A stretch of 64,000 nt of DNA from Szabonella sp046295215. GTDB taxonomy: Bacteria > Pseudomonadota > Alphaproteobacteria > Rhodobacterales > Rhodobacteraceae. The stretch is from contig JBKBNP010000028.1 of NCBI GenBank assembly GCA_046295215.1, forward strand, positions 1 to 64,000. Reading direction: 5' to 3'. Positions 33,851 through 42,819 of the stretch are shown here, piece after piece. Numbering within the stretch: position 1 is the first letter of the stretch; each line of letters opens with the position of its first letter. The notes beneath the pieces were generated by a model that ran no database searches, was not told where the DNA came from, and saw only the letters and a list, made by a program, of their open reading frames with translations. The position numbers and the translations under genes are program-made.

Positions 33851-34537
33851 TCAGACCGTATCGGAGACACGATCCCAGGCGTTCAGCAGATGGCGTTCCA
33901 TCACCTGCCCCAGCGCCGCGCCGTCGCGACGATGCAACGCCTCCATCATTTCAACATGCTCGCCCACCGAGGCCGCCCAGAGTTCCGGGTTTCGGTTGCC
34001 CATGAAGCGGATGCGCTTGAGCCGCGCCTGAAGATTGCCCTGCGTCTCGATCAGCGCGGAATTGCCCGTCAAGGCGGTGAGGCGGGTGTGAAATTCCTGA
34101 TTGAGCTTGTAATAGGGCATCCGGTCGCGGCGGGCATAGAAGCCCATCATCCGGTCATGCAGGTCGGACAATCCGGCAAGATCCGCGTCCGAGGCGCGCT
34201 TGCAGACCAGTTCGGCTGCGAAACATTCCAGCCGGGCCAGCAGTTCGAGCATGGAAAAGATGTCCTCACGGCTCAGCTTGCGCACCACCGCCCCGCGTGA
34301 CGGCCGGATCACCACCAGACCCTCGGCCGCCAGCGTGCGCAGCGCCTCGCGGAAGGGCGTGCGCGACACGCCAAGCTGTTCCACGAGTGCTGCCTCGTCG
34401 ATCCGGCTTCCGGGCTCCAGATGGCCCTCGATGATGAGGTCGCGGATGCGGTCGGCCACCTGATCGTGGAGCGTCTCCTTGCGGATGGCAAGTGACCTGT
34501 CCGGGGTCTGATCTGGGGCAAGCGCGACGTCTGGCAT
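33851..34537 (-). CDS. GntR-family regulator, FCD (FadR) subfamily
   Basis: A 228-residue repressor-type protein. The winged-helix DNA-binding domain (about 20-90) shows L-E-P-G-S-R-I-D-E and G-V-S-R-T-P-F-R-E-A-L-R. The all-helical FCD ligand domain follows, with likely metal ligands in N-Q-E-F-H, E-H and the final R-H. It is divergent from the PdxA/TRAP cluster, and a TTGTATACAA palindrome lies between them, so it very likely controls that cluster and itself. Confidence 0.9.
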   Translation of the reverse strand: MPDVALAPDQTPDRSLAIRKETLHDQVADRIRDLIIEGHLEPGSRIDEAALVEQLGVSRTPFREALRTLAAEGLVVIRPSRGAVVRKLSREDIFSMLELLARLECFAAELVCKRASDADLAGLSDLHDRMMGFYARRDRMPYYKLNQEFHTRLTALTGNSALIETQGNLQARLKRIRFMGNRNPELWAASVGEHVEMMEALHRRDGAALGQVMERHLLNAWDRVSDTV

Positions 34538-34601
34538 GGGAAACTCCGACCGGGAATATCACCAATCTAGGAAATCCGGGCTTGCAAGGCCAGAATTAAA
34601 T

Positions 34602-34620
34602 TTTGTATACAACATACAAA
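34602..34620. promoter_or_regulatory. Operator for the divergent GntR regulator
   Basis: The perfect palindrome TTGTATACAA (34603-34612) overlaps a second half site, giving TTTGTAT...ATACAAA across 34602-34620. It lies 14 bp before the pdxA-like gene. Sites of this type are usual for FCD-type GntR proteins. Confidence 0.7.
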
Positions 34621-34633
34621 TGGGAGACCAAAA

Positions 34634-35716
34634 ATGATTCAAAAGCCGAGAATGGCCATGGCCATGGCCATCGGGGATGGGGGCGGGATCGGGCCGGAGC
34701 TTGCGGCGCGTGTTCTGGCGGATGACACGGCCAATCCGGGCGATCTGATCGTTTTCGGCGATGCGCGACTGTTGCAGCGCGGCGCGGATCTGGCAGGGGT
34801 GGAGCTTTCGGTGCCGGTCGTCGGGTTGGATGTGCTGGACGGTTCCTTGCCGGAGGGATCCTTCCTCGTGGATCTGGAAAATGCCGACCCGGCAACGATT
34901 CCGGTCGGGGATGCGAGCCAGACAGGCGGGCGCGCCGCGCTACAGAACTTCGCGGCGGCCCTGCTGACGGCCAAGGCCGGGATCGCGGATGCGGTGTTCT
35001 TCACGCCGTTCAACAAATACGCGATGCGGCTGGCGCGCGCCTCCTATGTCGATGAGATCGGCTTCATTCAGGCGATCCTGGACACCGACCGTCACGGGCG
35101 CGAGTTCAACGTGCTGGACGAGGTGTGGAACGCCCGCGTCACGTCCCATATCCCGCTGCGCGAGGTTGCCGATGCGCTGAACGTGGACCGTATTTTCGAC
35201 AGCCTTAAGCTGACCGTCGAGGTGATGGAGGGCGCAGGCTATACCCGGCCCCGGATCGGGGTGGCGGCCCTCAACCCACATGCCGGTGACGGGCGCAATT
35301 TCGGCACGGAGGATGACGACATCATCCATCCGGCCGTGCTGCGCGCGCAGGCCGAACAGTTTGCGGTCGAAGGGCCGATTCCCTCGGATACCGTCTTTGT
35401 CCGCGCGCTCAAGGGCGAGTTCGACGCCGTGATGACCATGTATCACGATCAGGGCCAGATCGCGATGAAGCTGCTCGGCTTCGACCGGGGTGTGACGCTG
35501 ATCGCGGGCTATGGTTTTCCCATCGTCACCCCGGCCCATGGCACGGCCTATGACATTGCGGGGCAGGGCAAGGCCGATACGGGCGCCACGTTCAATGCCG
35601 CAGCGCTCGGGCGGAAACTGTCTGCGATGGACCGCGCGCGGGGCGACCGGATGCGCAGCGCCGAGGGGCTTTCTGACCGGATCAGGGGCTTGCTGACCGG
35701 GGCGGAGGTGGCCTGA
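34634..35716 (+). CDS. PdxA-family 4-phospho-hydroxyacid dehydrogenase (catabolic type)
   Basis: A 360-residue protein of the PdxA family: G-D-G-G-G-I-G-P-E near the start, T-P-F-N-K-Y in place of the usual T-P-I-N-K-E, N-P-H-A-G-D-G and Y-H-D-Q-G-Q-I-A-M-K with metal-binding His/Asp. The family oxidises and decarboxylates 4-phosphohydroxy-L-threonine in B6 synthesis; PdxA2-type paralogues act in catabolism, for example on 4-phosphothreonate. The location beside a TRAP transporter and a GntR regulator argues for a catabolic role. The substrate is not known, and the usual kinase partner gene (DUF1537) is absent here. Confidence 0.85.
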   Translation: MIQKPRMAMAMAIGDGGGIGPELAARVLADDTANPGDLIVFGDARLLQRGADLAGVELSVPVVGLDVLDGSLPEGSFLVDLENADPATIPVGDASQTGGRAALQNFAAALLTAKAGIADAVFFTPFNKYAMRLARASYVDEIGFIQAILDTDRHGREFNVLDEVWNARVTSHIPLREVADALNVDRIFDSLKLTVEVMEGAGYTRPRIGVAALNPHAGDGRNFGTEDDDIIHPAVLRAQAEQFAVEGPIPSDTVFVRALKGEFDAVMTMYHDQGQIAMKLLGFDRGVTLIAGYGFPIVTPAHGTAYDIAGQGKADTGATFNAAALGRKLSAMDRARGDRMRSAEGLSDRIRGLLTGAEVA

Positions 35717-35790
35717 CGACTCTACCCGACAACACGAGGACTCACGACCATGGGCGACGGAATCGCCCGACATTCAAGGGAGGAATGGAC

Positions 35791-36771
35791 ATGCAGATAA
35801 AACATGCGATCTTCGGGCTTGCGTCCTTGGCGCTTGGCGCCGGGGCGGCACAGGCCGAACAGGAAATCATCTTCGGGATCAGCGCGGCAACCGGGTCGCT
35901 GCAACAGCAGACCGCGGCGGAATTCGCGCGGATCATGCACGAGAAACTGCCGGGCAAGGTCAATGTCAAACTGTTCGACAATTCGCAGTTGGGCAAGGAC
36001 GAGGACATGCTGCAAAAGGTCCGTCTGGGCACGATGCATGTGACGCTGCCCTCCTCCACCATGCCGGAAATCGCGCCGGAGTATGCGATTTTCGATCTGC
36101 CCTTCATCGTGGCGAACCGGGACCATCTGGCGCGCATCGACGACACGCTGTTCAAGGATGTGCTGGTGCCCAAGACCGAGGCACGCGGATACATCCCGCT
36201 GGCCGTCTGGGAAAACGGGTTCCGCCATATCACCAACAACGCGCGCCCCATCAACACGCCTGCCGACCTCAACGGGCTCAAGATCCGCACGCCGAATTCG
36301 TCCTGGCGGGTTGCGATGTTCCGCGAATACGGGTCGAACCCGACACCGATGGGCTTTTCGGAATTGTTCGTCGCGCTCCAGACCGGGGTTGTGGACGGAC
36401 AGGAAAACCCGCTGACCAATATCGCGGGCGGCAAGCTGAACGAGGTGCAGAAATACCTCTCGATGACCAACCATGTCTATTCCCCGGCCTATCCGACCGT
36501 GGGCAAGGCGACATTTGAAAAACTGTCGCCGGAAATCCAGCAGGCCATGCGGGAGGCCGCACAGGAGGCCGCCCTCTGGGCCCGCGCCAAGGGCGAGGAA
36601 GAGGACACCACCCTGCGCGACTCGCTGGTTGCCAGCGGAATGGAAATGAACGTGGCCGACCGCGCCTCCTTCGTCGCTGCTTCGCAGCCGCTTTACGAAA
36701 AATTCGCCTCCGAGGTCGAGAACGGCCAGGCGATGATCGACCAAGTTCTGTCGCTGGCCGACGGGTCGTAA
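35791..36771 (+). CDS. TRAP transporter substrate-binding protein (DctP type)
   Basis: A 326-residue periplasmic protein with a Sec signal (hydrophobic core then G-A-A-Q-A). Family motifs include the conserved Arg region L-K-I-R-T-P-N-S-S and the V-D-G-Q-E-N-P segment; the Arg usually binds the carboxylate of the ligand. The start at 35791 is chosen because GGAGG lies seven bases upstream. A strong hairpin separates it from the membrane subunit genes. Confidence 0.92.
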   Translation: MQIKHAIFGLASLALGAGAAQAEQEIIFGISAATGSLQQQTAAEFARIMHEKLPGKVNVKLFDNSQLGKDEDMLQKVRLGTMHVTLPSSTMPEIAPEYAIFDLPFIVANRDHLARIDDTLFKDVLVPKTEARGYIPLAVWENGFRHITNNARPINTPADLNGLKIRTPNSSWRVAMFREYGSNPTPMGFSELFVALQTGVVDGQENPLTNIAGGKLNEVQKYLSMTNHVYSPAYPTVGKATFEKLSPEIQQAMREAAQEAALWARAKGEEEDTTLRDSLVASGMEMNVADRASFVAASQPLYEKFASEVENGQAMIDQVLSLADGS

Positions 36772-36780
36772 CCGGACCGG

Positions 36781-36823
36781 GCCGGACCGCACTCCCGAGC
36801 GGGGTGCGGTCCGGCCGCTTTTT
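36781..36823 (+). terminator. Intra-operon terminator after the TRAP binding-protein gene
   Basis: GCCGGACCGCAC (36781-36792) pairs with GTGCGGTCCGGC (36804-36815), with an inner CCC/GGG hairpin. CGC then TTTTT follows. Partial termination here would give more binding protein than membrane subunits. Confidence 0.82.
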
Positions 36824-36855
36824 CGCTTCACGTTCGGACAAGGGGGAAAGTGCGG

Positions 36856-37416
36856 ATGCTCGCGCTGTTGACGAGGGTGCTTGATGTCGCCCTGCAGATC
36901 CTGACTGTCACGTTGATCGTCACACTGGCCATTGTGGTCGTGATGGGGGTGACCTTCCGCTATTCGGGCCAGTCGCTGATCTGGTATGATGAACTGGCCT
37001 CGGTGATGCTGGCCTGGATCACCTTTTCCGGTGCGGCGCTGGCATCGCTGCGCAATTCCCATCTGGGGTTCAGCGGGCTTCTGTTCGGCTTGCCCTTGAC
37101 GGGTCGTCTGGTGCTGTTCGCGCTGGTCGAGACAATCACGGTGGTCGTTTTCGGCATCATTGCCTGGGCAGGCTGGGCAATCCTCGATTTCCTCGCCGGC
37201 GATGTGATGACCACGCTGCGCTTCATCCCGAAACCTTTTGTCCACGGCATCCTGCCGGTCAGTGCCGCGATCATCGTGATCGGGCGCTTCCTGACCCTGC
37301 CGGTGCGGCTTGCGGAAATCCGCGAGGGCAAAGACCCCGAAGCCCGCGAGATCGAGCATGAAATCGCCAAGGCCGAGGCCGAACTGGCGCAACTCAAGGC
37401 GGAGGGCCGGAAATGA
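36856..37416 (+). CDS. TRAP transporter small membrane subunit (DctQ type)
   Basis: A 186-residue protein with four membrane segments and the W-Y-D-E-L-A-S-V-M-L motif typical of DctQ. The ATG at 36856 is chosen over a GTG at 36850 because GGGGGA is better spaced. It has a charged C-terminal tail rich in Glu and Lys. Its stop overlaps the large subunit start. Confidence 0.9.
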   Translation: MLALLTRVLDVALQILTVTLIVTLAIVVVMGVTFRYSGQSLIWYDELASVMLAWITFSGAALASLRNSHLGFSGLLFGLPLTGRLVLFALVETITVVVFGIIAWAGWAILDFLAGDVMTTLRFIPKPFVHGILPVSAAIIVIGRFLTLPVRLAEIREGKDPEAREIEHEIAKAEAELAQLKAEGRK

Positions 37417-38699
37417 TCGAAGCACTTATCCTTCTGTCGATGTTCCTGATGATCGCCATCGGCGTGCCCATCGGCATCTCGATCCTCGGCGCGGCCCTGA
37501 TCGGCTGCTGGATCCTGAATGGCGAGCTTGGCTTTCTCAACGCCTCCCTGTCGATCTTTGCAGGCGCCACCTCCTTTCCGCTGATCTCGATCCCGCTCTT
37601 TGTGCTGGCGGGGGCGCTGATGAACACCGGCGGCATCTCCACCCGGCTGATCGGCTTTGTCTCGGCGCTGATCGGTTTCGTGCGCGGCGGGCTGGCGATG
37701 GTCAACGTTGGCGTGTCGCTGTTCTTTGCCGAAATTTCCGGCTCGGCGGTCGCGGATGTGGCGGCAACCGGGTCGGTGCTGATCCCCGCGATGAAGAAAA
37801 AGGGCTACAAGCCGCGCTTTGCCGCAGCCCTCACCTCATCTTCTGCTTCGCTGGCCATCATCATCCCGCCGTCGATCCCGATGATCCTGTATGGCGCGCT
37901 GTCCAACACCTCCATCGTGCAGCTTTTCGTGGCGGGGATCGTGCCGGGGCTGATCGGGGCGGGGCTGATGATGGCGTTCTGCTATTACTACGCCGTCCGC
38001 TATGACCTGCCGCGCGAGGAGGCATTCAGCCTGCGCTATCTCTGGATCAAGGGCAAGGAGGCAGGCTGGGCGCTTCTGTTGCCCTTCATCATCCTTGGCG
38101 GCATCTTCGGTGGCTTCGTGACCGCGACCGAGGGCGCCGGGCTTGCGGTTGTCGCGGCGCTGATCATTGGCGTGTTTGTCTATCGCGAGATCACTTTGCC
38201 CCGGCTCTACGGCGCGCTGGTGGACGGGGTGAACCAGACAGCGGTGGTGATGCTGCTGGTGGCAAGCTCTGCCGTTCTGGGGCTCTACCTGACGGAAACG
38301 CAACTGCCGCAGCGGCTGGCGGCGGGGATCACTGACCTGACCACTGACAAGATCATGGTTCTGATCATCATCAACGTGTTCCTGTTCTTTGTGGGCATGG
38401 TGCTGCACGGGGCTGCGGCGATCATCCTGACGGTGCCGATCTTCATGCCGCTGGTGCATCAGATGGGCATTGATCCGGTGCATTTCGGCATCATCCTGAC
38501 GCTGAACATTGCACTGGGCCAGCAGACGCCGCCAGTGGCGAGTGTGCTGATAACCGCCTGTTCCATCGCGAAAACCGATGTCTGGGGCACGACCAAGACC
38601 AACCTGCCCTTCATCGGCATCCTTGTCGGCGTGCTGTTGATGGTGACCTATGTTCCGGCGATCCCGCTGTGGCTGGTGGGGGTGTTCTATGGACCATGA
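37413..38699 (+). CDS. TRAP transporter large membrane subunit (DctM type)
   Basis: A 428-residue polytopic protein of the DctM family with about 12 membrane segments. Visible blocks are G-V-P-I-G-I-S, S-G-S-A-V-A-D-V-A-A-T-G, I-I-I-P-P-S-I-P-M-I-L-Y-G and T-E-G-A-G. It imports the DctP ligand with a sodium or proton gradient. It overlaps both neighbours (4 bp and 11 bp). Confidence 0.94.
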   Translation: MIEALILLSMFLMIAIGVPIGISILGAALIGCWILNGELGFLNASLSIFAGATSFPLISIPLFVLAGALMNTGGISTRLIGFVSALIGFVRGGLAMVNVGVSLFFAEISGSAVADVAATGSVLIPAMKKKGYKPRFAAALTSSSASLAIIIPPSIPMILYGALSNTSIVQLFVAGIVPGLIGAGLMMAFCYYYAVRYDLPREEAFSLRYLWIKGKEAGWALLLPFIILGGIFGGFVTATEGAGLAVVAALIIGVFVYREITLPRLYGALVDGVNQTAVVMLLVASSAVLGLYLTETQLPQRLAAGITDLTTDKIMVLIIINVFLFFVGMVLHGAAAIILTVPIFMPLVHQMGIDPVHFGIILTLNIALGQQTPPVASVLITACSIAKTDVWGTTKTNLPFIGILVGVLLMVTYVPAIPLWLVGVFYGP

Positions 38700-39582
38700 T
38701 CCGGCCCCGCAAACCGTCGGCTTCATCGGCGCGGGCATGATGGGCGGGGGCATGGCGCAATGCCTGCTCCGCGCCGGTCATGCGGTGCGCGTCACGCCCA
38801 ACCGTTCGGTGGAGGCGATCCGGCCGCTGGTGGCGGCGGGGGCGCAGCAGGTGGCCGATCTTGAGACTGTTGTGGCGGGGGCGTCGGTGGTCGTGACCTG
38901 CCTGCCGGATGCGGATGCCATGCAGGCAGTGGTAGACCGGCTGTTGCCGGGCCTGCCACAGGGCGTGATCTGGATCGACACCACAACCTCGGACCCGACC
39001 GTGACGCGCGCACTGGCCGGGCGCATGGCGGCGGCCGGTATCACCTTTGCCGATGCGCCGGTGACGGGCAGTCCGGCGCAGGCGGCGGAGGGGCAGCTTG
39101 CCTCGCTCGTCGGCTGCGCGGAGGCGGATTTCGCGCGGATCGAGGCACTGGCCGGGATCTGGTCCGGCGTCGTGCGCCGCTTTGGCGATGTGGGCGCGGG
39201 CCATGCGGCGAAGCTGCTGAACAATGCGGTGACGCAAGGCACGATGGTTCTGTTGGCCGCGGCCTATGGGCTGGCGCGCAAGGCGGGGGTGGACTGGCAG
39301 GCGCTCTATGACGTGATGCAGGTCGGCGCTGCGCGGTCCGGCACGCTGGAAAAATCCGTAGGCCCGGCCCTGGGCGGGGATTTCGACGGTGCCCGCTTCA
39401 CCATTGCCAATGCCGAGAAAGACCTGCGCTACGCAGTCGCTTTCATGGAATGCCTTGGCGAAGACAGCACCCCCTTGCGCGCCGCCCATGCCCAGCTTGC
39501 GGCGCTGAAGGCCGCAGGCCATGGCGCGGCTTTCGTCAGCCGCCAACTGGTCTTGCCGATCACCCGGCCCGACCGGGTGTGA
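38689..39582 (+). CDS. Beta-hydroxyacid dehydrogenase family oxidoreductase
   Basis: A 297-residue enzyme of the 3-hydroxyisobutyrate/tartronate-semialdehyde reductase family. It has G-F-I-G-A-G-M-M-G-G-G-M for NAD(P), the substrate loop D-A-P-V-T-G-S-P and the catalytic Lys in G-H-A-A-K-L-L-N-N. The start lies inside the end of the TRAP gene. It probably oxidises the imported hydroxy acid or a degradation product; the exact substrate is unknown. Confidence 0.88.
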   Translation: MDHDPAPQTVGFIGAGMMGGGMAQCLLRAGHAVRVTPNRSVEAIRPLVAAGAQQVADLETVVAGASVVVTCLPDADAMQAVVDRLLPGLPQGVIWIDTTTSDPTVTRALAGRMAAAGITFADAPVTGSPAQAAEGQLASLVGCAEADFARIEALAGIWSGVVRRFGDVGAGHAAKLLNNAVTQGTMVLLAAAYGLARKAGVDWQALYDVMQVGAARSGTLEKSVGPALGGDFDGARFTIANAEKDLRYAVAFMECLGEDSTPLRAAHAQLAALKAAGHGAAFVSRQLVLPITRPDRV

Positions 39583-39672
39583 CCGCGCCGATGTGCGCGT
39601 TGCGGGGTTGCCCGTCCGGTTCCACATGAGGCAGGGTTGCGCCGAAGATGGCGAAACGGGGGGGGCCGTGAC

Positions 39673-40839
39673 ATGAAGATCAAGACCATCACATCCTACA
39701 AACTGCGTGCGCCACTGGGCGACCAGCTTTTCTATTCCTCGCAGGCGATGTTTCCCGAACGCAACAGTTACCTTGTGCGGGTGGAAACCGACAGCGGGCT
39801 GGTGGGCTGGGGCGAAGGCGGGCAATGGGGGCCTGCCGAACCGGTCGCAACCGTGATGGACCGGGTTCTGGCCCCCCGCGTCATCGGGCGCGACCCGACC
39901 GAGCCTGTGCGCATCTGGGAAGAGCTTTACGGCTACACCCGCGATTATGGCCAGAAAGGCACCTATGTCGAGGCCATCGCGGCGCTGGACATTGCCTGCT
40001 GGGACATCGCCGGGCAGGCCGCCGGAATGCCGGTCGGCAAACTGCTGGGCGGTCGGTTCCGGTCATCCGTCGCGGCCTATGCGACGGGCTGCTATTACCC
40101 GCAGGATTTCCACGACATGCCCGCGATGCTGCGCGCGCTGGAGGCGGAGACGACGGGCTACAAAGGGTCTGGCTTCGGGCTCTTGAAAATCAAGATCGGC
40201 CTTTTGACGCTTGCGCAGGATCTCGAGCGGATCCGCGTGATCCGCGAGGCTGTGGGGCCGGAAATCGGCCTTCTGGTCGATGCCAACCACGCTTATACCG
40301 CCGCCGCCGCCGTGCGCATGGGCCGGATGATGGACCCTTTCGACATCCGGTTCTTCGAGGAGCCCGTGCCGCCCGAGGATCGCGACGGGTATCGCAAGGT
40401 GCGCGCCGAAAACCCGATTGCCGTGGCAGGCGGGGAATGTGAATTCACCCGCTACGGGTTCCGCGACCTGATTGCGGGGGGATGCGTGGACATCGTGCAG
40501 CCCGATCTTGCGGCCTGTGGCGGCTTCACCGCCTTCTGTGAAATCCTGACGCTGGCCAATTGCCACAACATCGGCACGGTGCCGCATGTCTGGGGCTCGG
40601 GCATCGCCGTTGCGGCCGCGCTTCAGGCCATCTCGACCATCCCGGCATTTCCCTATACCGCGCAGGCCATCCCGCTGTTGAACGAGCCGGTGGTGGAGTT
40701 CGACCGCAAGCACAACCCGCTGCGCGACGAGCTTCTGAACGAACGGTTCGAACTGGTGGACGGGCGGCTGGCCGTGCCGCAGGGGCCGGGGCTGGGCGTT
40801 TCGGTGAATGAGGAGGTTCTGGCCCGCTACGCGGTCTGA
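39673..40839 (+). CDS. Mandelate racemase/muconate lactonising enzyme family protein
   Basis: A 388-residue enolase-superfamily enzyme. The catalytic K-x-K appears as L-K-I-K-I-G, metal ligands as D-A-N-H-A-Y, F-E-E-P-V-P and G-G-E-C-E-F, and the general acid/base His as V-P-H-V-W-G-S-G. The D-E-E plus KxK and His arrangement is the mandelate racemase subgroup, which contains many sugar-acid dehydratases. With the TRAP importer and dehydrogenases it suggests dehydration of an aldonate or related hydroxy acid. The start is at 39673, 90 bp after the previous gene. Confidence 0.9.
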   Translation: MKIKTITSYKLRAPLGDQLFYSSQAMFPERNSYLVRVETDSGLVGWGEGGQWGPAEPVATVMDRVLAPRVIGRDPTEPVRIWEELYGYTRDYGQKGTYVEAIAALDIACWDIAGQAAGMPVGKLLGGRFRSSVAAYATGCYYPQDFHDMPAMLRALEAETTGYKGSGFGLLKIKIGLLTLAQDLERIRVIREAVGPEIGLLVDANHAYTAAAAVRMGRMMDPFDIRFFEEPVPPEDRDGYRKVRAENPIAVAGGECEFTRYGFRDLIAGGCVDIVQPDLAACGGFTAFCEILTLANCHNIGTVPHVWGSGIAVAAALQAISTIPAFPYTAQAIPLLNEPVVEFDRKHNPLRDELLNERFELVDGRLAVPQGPGLGVSVNEEVLARYAV

Positions 40840-41020
40840 ACCTGCGCAGCATTCCCGCTGCCACTGCCCGAGGGAGTGCCGCCTTCCCGGCAGGCGTTGC
40901 TGCAACGCGGCGAGATTCTGCCGATCCGGAAATTTTTCAATCAGATCATGTGCTTTGGCGTTGTCATGTTGCAATTGCGAATTATGCTGCTCTTCCAAGG
41001 GTTGAATAACGAGTTGCCTC

Positions 41021-41382
41021 ATGCCGCCTGCCAGTCGATTGACCGACCTCCACGCCTGCCCCCTGATCCCTGCCGGACCTGTCACCGGCCCCTGTGTGCC
41101 GAATGTGCTGACCGGCAAGCTGCCACAGGCGGTCTTAGGGGATCTTTGTGTCTGCCTTGGGCCCCCGATGCCATCGTGCGCGGGTCGCGCAATGTGCTGA
41201 TCGGCAAGCGCCTTGCCGCGCGGATGGGTGACAACACCGCAAAGGGCGGCGCCATGGCGACCGGGTTTCCCACCGTTCTGATCGGAGAACGCACGCCGAC
41301 GGTCGTGCTGGACTGGTCCGGCGCGGGGGCGCCCTGCCTGAAGGCGGCGGCGGCGGCGGGATCGCCCTTCGTCCGGGCCTGA
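41021..41382 (+). pseudogene. PAAR-domain protein gene with a one-base frameshift
   Basis: The first ~46 codons from ATG 41021 read M-P-P-A-S-R-L-T-D-L-H-A-C-P and G-D-L-C-V-C-L-G. The continuation P-D-A-I-V-R-G-S-R-N-V-L-I-G, A-R-M-G-D-N-T-A-K-G-G and G-F-P-T-V-L-I-G lies in the -1 frame. The break is in GGGCCCCC near 41160-41167, where one C is missing. The combined protein (about 120 residues) is a typical PAAR spike-tip protein of type VI secretion. No standard slippery heptamer fits, so it is a real mutation or a sequencing error. Confidence 0.82.
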
Positions 41383-41388
41383 CCGGTG

Positions 41389-42300
41389 ATGCAGCCCCCG
41401 CCGGACCCCATTCTTCCTTTGCTTCAAGGTGAGGGCACCCATGTATTCGCGGTGATCGACGGGGCCAGGGTGGACCGGCTTCAACACCTGCTGCACCGTT
41501 TGCAACTGGACCCGAAGCCGCTCTACCTCGATCACAAGGGGGGAACGCCTCATGCTGCCGGGCCGCATCTGGTGCCCTGCCGGTCCGACATCGCCATTCT
41601 GGATCTGCGGATCTCTGTTGCGGCCGATGCGATGGTCTGGTGGCTCTGGCCCGGGTCAGACGCAACAGATGCGCTGGCGCGGATCTACCGGCATCTGCGC
41701 GGGCTGGGTGCGGTGGAAATTCCCGCGGGCTATCCCGAACATCGTGCGGGCGCGGCGCAATTGGAGCGTGTCCTGTTCCGCCACGCCGATCCGCATGTGA
41801 TGGCCCAGGTCTTGCCGGTGCTGAACCCGGCGCAGCGTGCAAGGGTCTATGGCAAGGCACAGGCCATCGTGATCGACGATACGCTTGGCGCGGGTCTGCG
41901 CATCGCCCGCGTGCCCGCGGACCTGCCGGTGCCGCCGACAGGGTTCCTGCGACTGACGGCGGCGCAGATGGATGCGATCACCGACCGACGGGGACAGGAG
42001 CGGACTGCGACCCTGATGTCCTACATGCGTCGGAACGCCAAGGCCGAAACATCGATGCTGACGGACAGGGAACTGGAGGATCTGGCACTGCGCGTGGACA
42101 GACGTGCCGCGCAACTCGGGCTGTCCGAAAGCGGGTCGACGCTTCTTCTGGCTTTTCTGGCGGCTGTAACCGGGGGGGCAGCCCTGACAGCGCCGCAGGT
42201 GGAAAGGGCAATACTGGAATCGGACCTCCCCCCGGATGAGGCAGTGACCGCGCTGTTCGATGCGATGGCAAACTCTTCTGACCTTCAGGGAGGGCAGTAG
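41389..42300 (+). CDS. DUF4123 adaptor protein of a type VI secretion effector
   Basis: A 303-residue cytosolic protein. The N-terminal half matches DUF4123 (F-A-V-I-D-G-A-R near the start, then a W-W-L-W segment and a L-R-G-L region). DUF4123 proteins load effectors onto VgrG or PAAR spikes. The C-terminal ~120 residues are helical. It lies between the PAAR gene and the toxin candidate (2 bp gap), the normal order in effector modules. A GTG three bases upstream is an alternative start. Confidence 0.82.
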   Translation: MQPPPDPILPLLQGEGTHVFAVIDGARVDRLQHLLHRLQLDPKPLYLDHKGGTPHAAGPHLVPCRSDIAILDLRISVAADAMVWWLWPGSDATDALARIYRHLRGLGAVEIPAGYPEHRAGAAQLERVLFRHADPHVMAQVLPVLNPAQRARVYGKAQAIVIDDTLGAGLRIARVPADLPVPPTGFLRLTAAQMDAITDRRGQERTATLMSYMRRNAKAETSMLTDRELEDLALRVDRRAAQLGLSESGSTLLLAFLAAVTGGAALTAPQVERAILESDLPPDEAVTALFDAMANSSDLQGGQ

Positions 42301-42302
42301 CC

Positions 42303-42803
42303 ATGGCCGCCCCCGCAGTCGGCTGGGCGGTAGTCGAGGGTGGCAAATGGGCCATCGCAGCCTGGCGGGCCTGGCGCGTCGCGACGGCGACGACGGCTGT
42401 GGTGGGGGCCGCCGCCGTGACCAACGAGGCGATCCAGAACGCGCAGGAGGATGCCCGCAGCACACCCGTTCCTGCCGTTGATGCCTGTTCCACTTGCGGC
42501 CCCCCCGGATGTGGCCCCCTGAACGAGGAGATCCGCGACCTGCGCGACGAGTTGGAAGAACGCCATCGCGATATGCGGATTGACCGATATGACCTGTTCA
42601 ATCGTGCCTATTCCGCGTCAAATCCGCTCTATCTTGCGAATGGAGCCCGGATCGGCAGTTGGGAGGGTCATGTGAGGCAATTCCGTGAAAAGCAGAACCG
42701 CCTTCGCAGAAAGGTTGCCGAAGCTCGGGAAATGGGATGTGACATCGCTACTCCTGACGCGGATCGCTGGAGCACCATCAGCGCACCATCCCGGCCAGGC
42801 TGA
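42303..42803 (+). CDS. Putative type VI secretion toxin
   Basis: A 166-residue protein. Residues 1-42 are Ala-rich and hydrophobic, as in effectors that cross membranes. A Cys-rich linker (C-S-T-C-G-P-P-G-C) leads to a helical C-terminal part with Y-S-A-S-N-P-L-Y and I-G-S-W-E-G-H-V-R-Q-F, a motif seen near the end of many polymorphic toxins. The toxic activity is not recognised. Position after DUF4123 and before a small acidic protein supports the toxin call. Confidence 0.6.
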   Translation: MAAPAVGWAVVEGGKWAIAAWRAWRVATATTAVVGAAAVTNEAIQNAQEDARSTPVPAVDACSTCGPPGCGPLNEEIRDLRDELEERHRDMRIDRYDLFNRAYSASNPLYLANGARIGSWEGHVRQFREKQNRLRRKVAEAREMGCDIATPDADRWSTISAPSRPG

Positions 42804-42819
42804 CGTGAAAAAGGAGAAG

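Noticed and set aside
41150..41175. Programmed -1 frameshift in the PAAR gene
   Set aside because: The GGGCCCCC run does not form a standard X-XXY-YYZ heptamer in the reading phase, and no downstream structure is evident.
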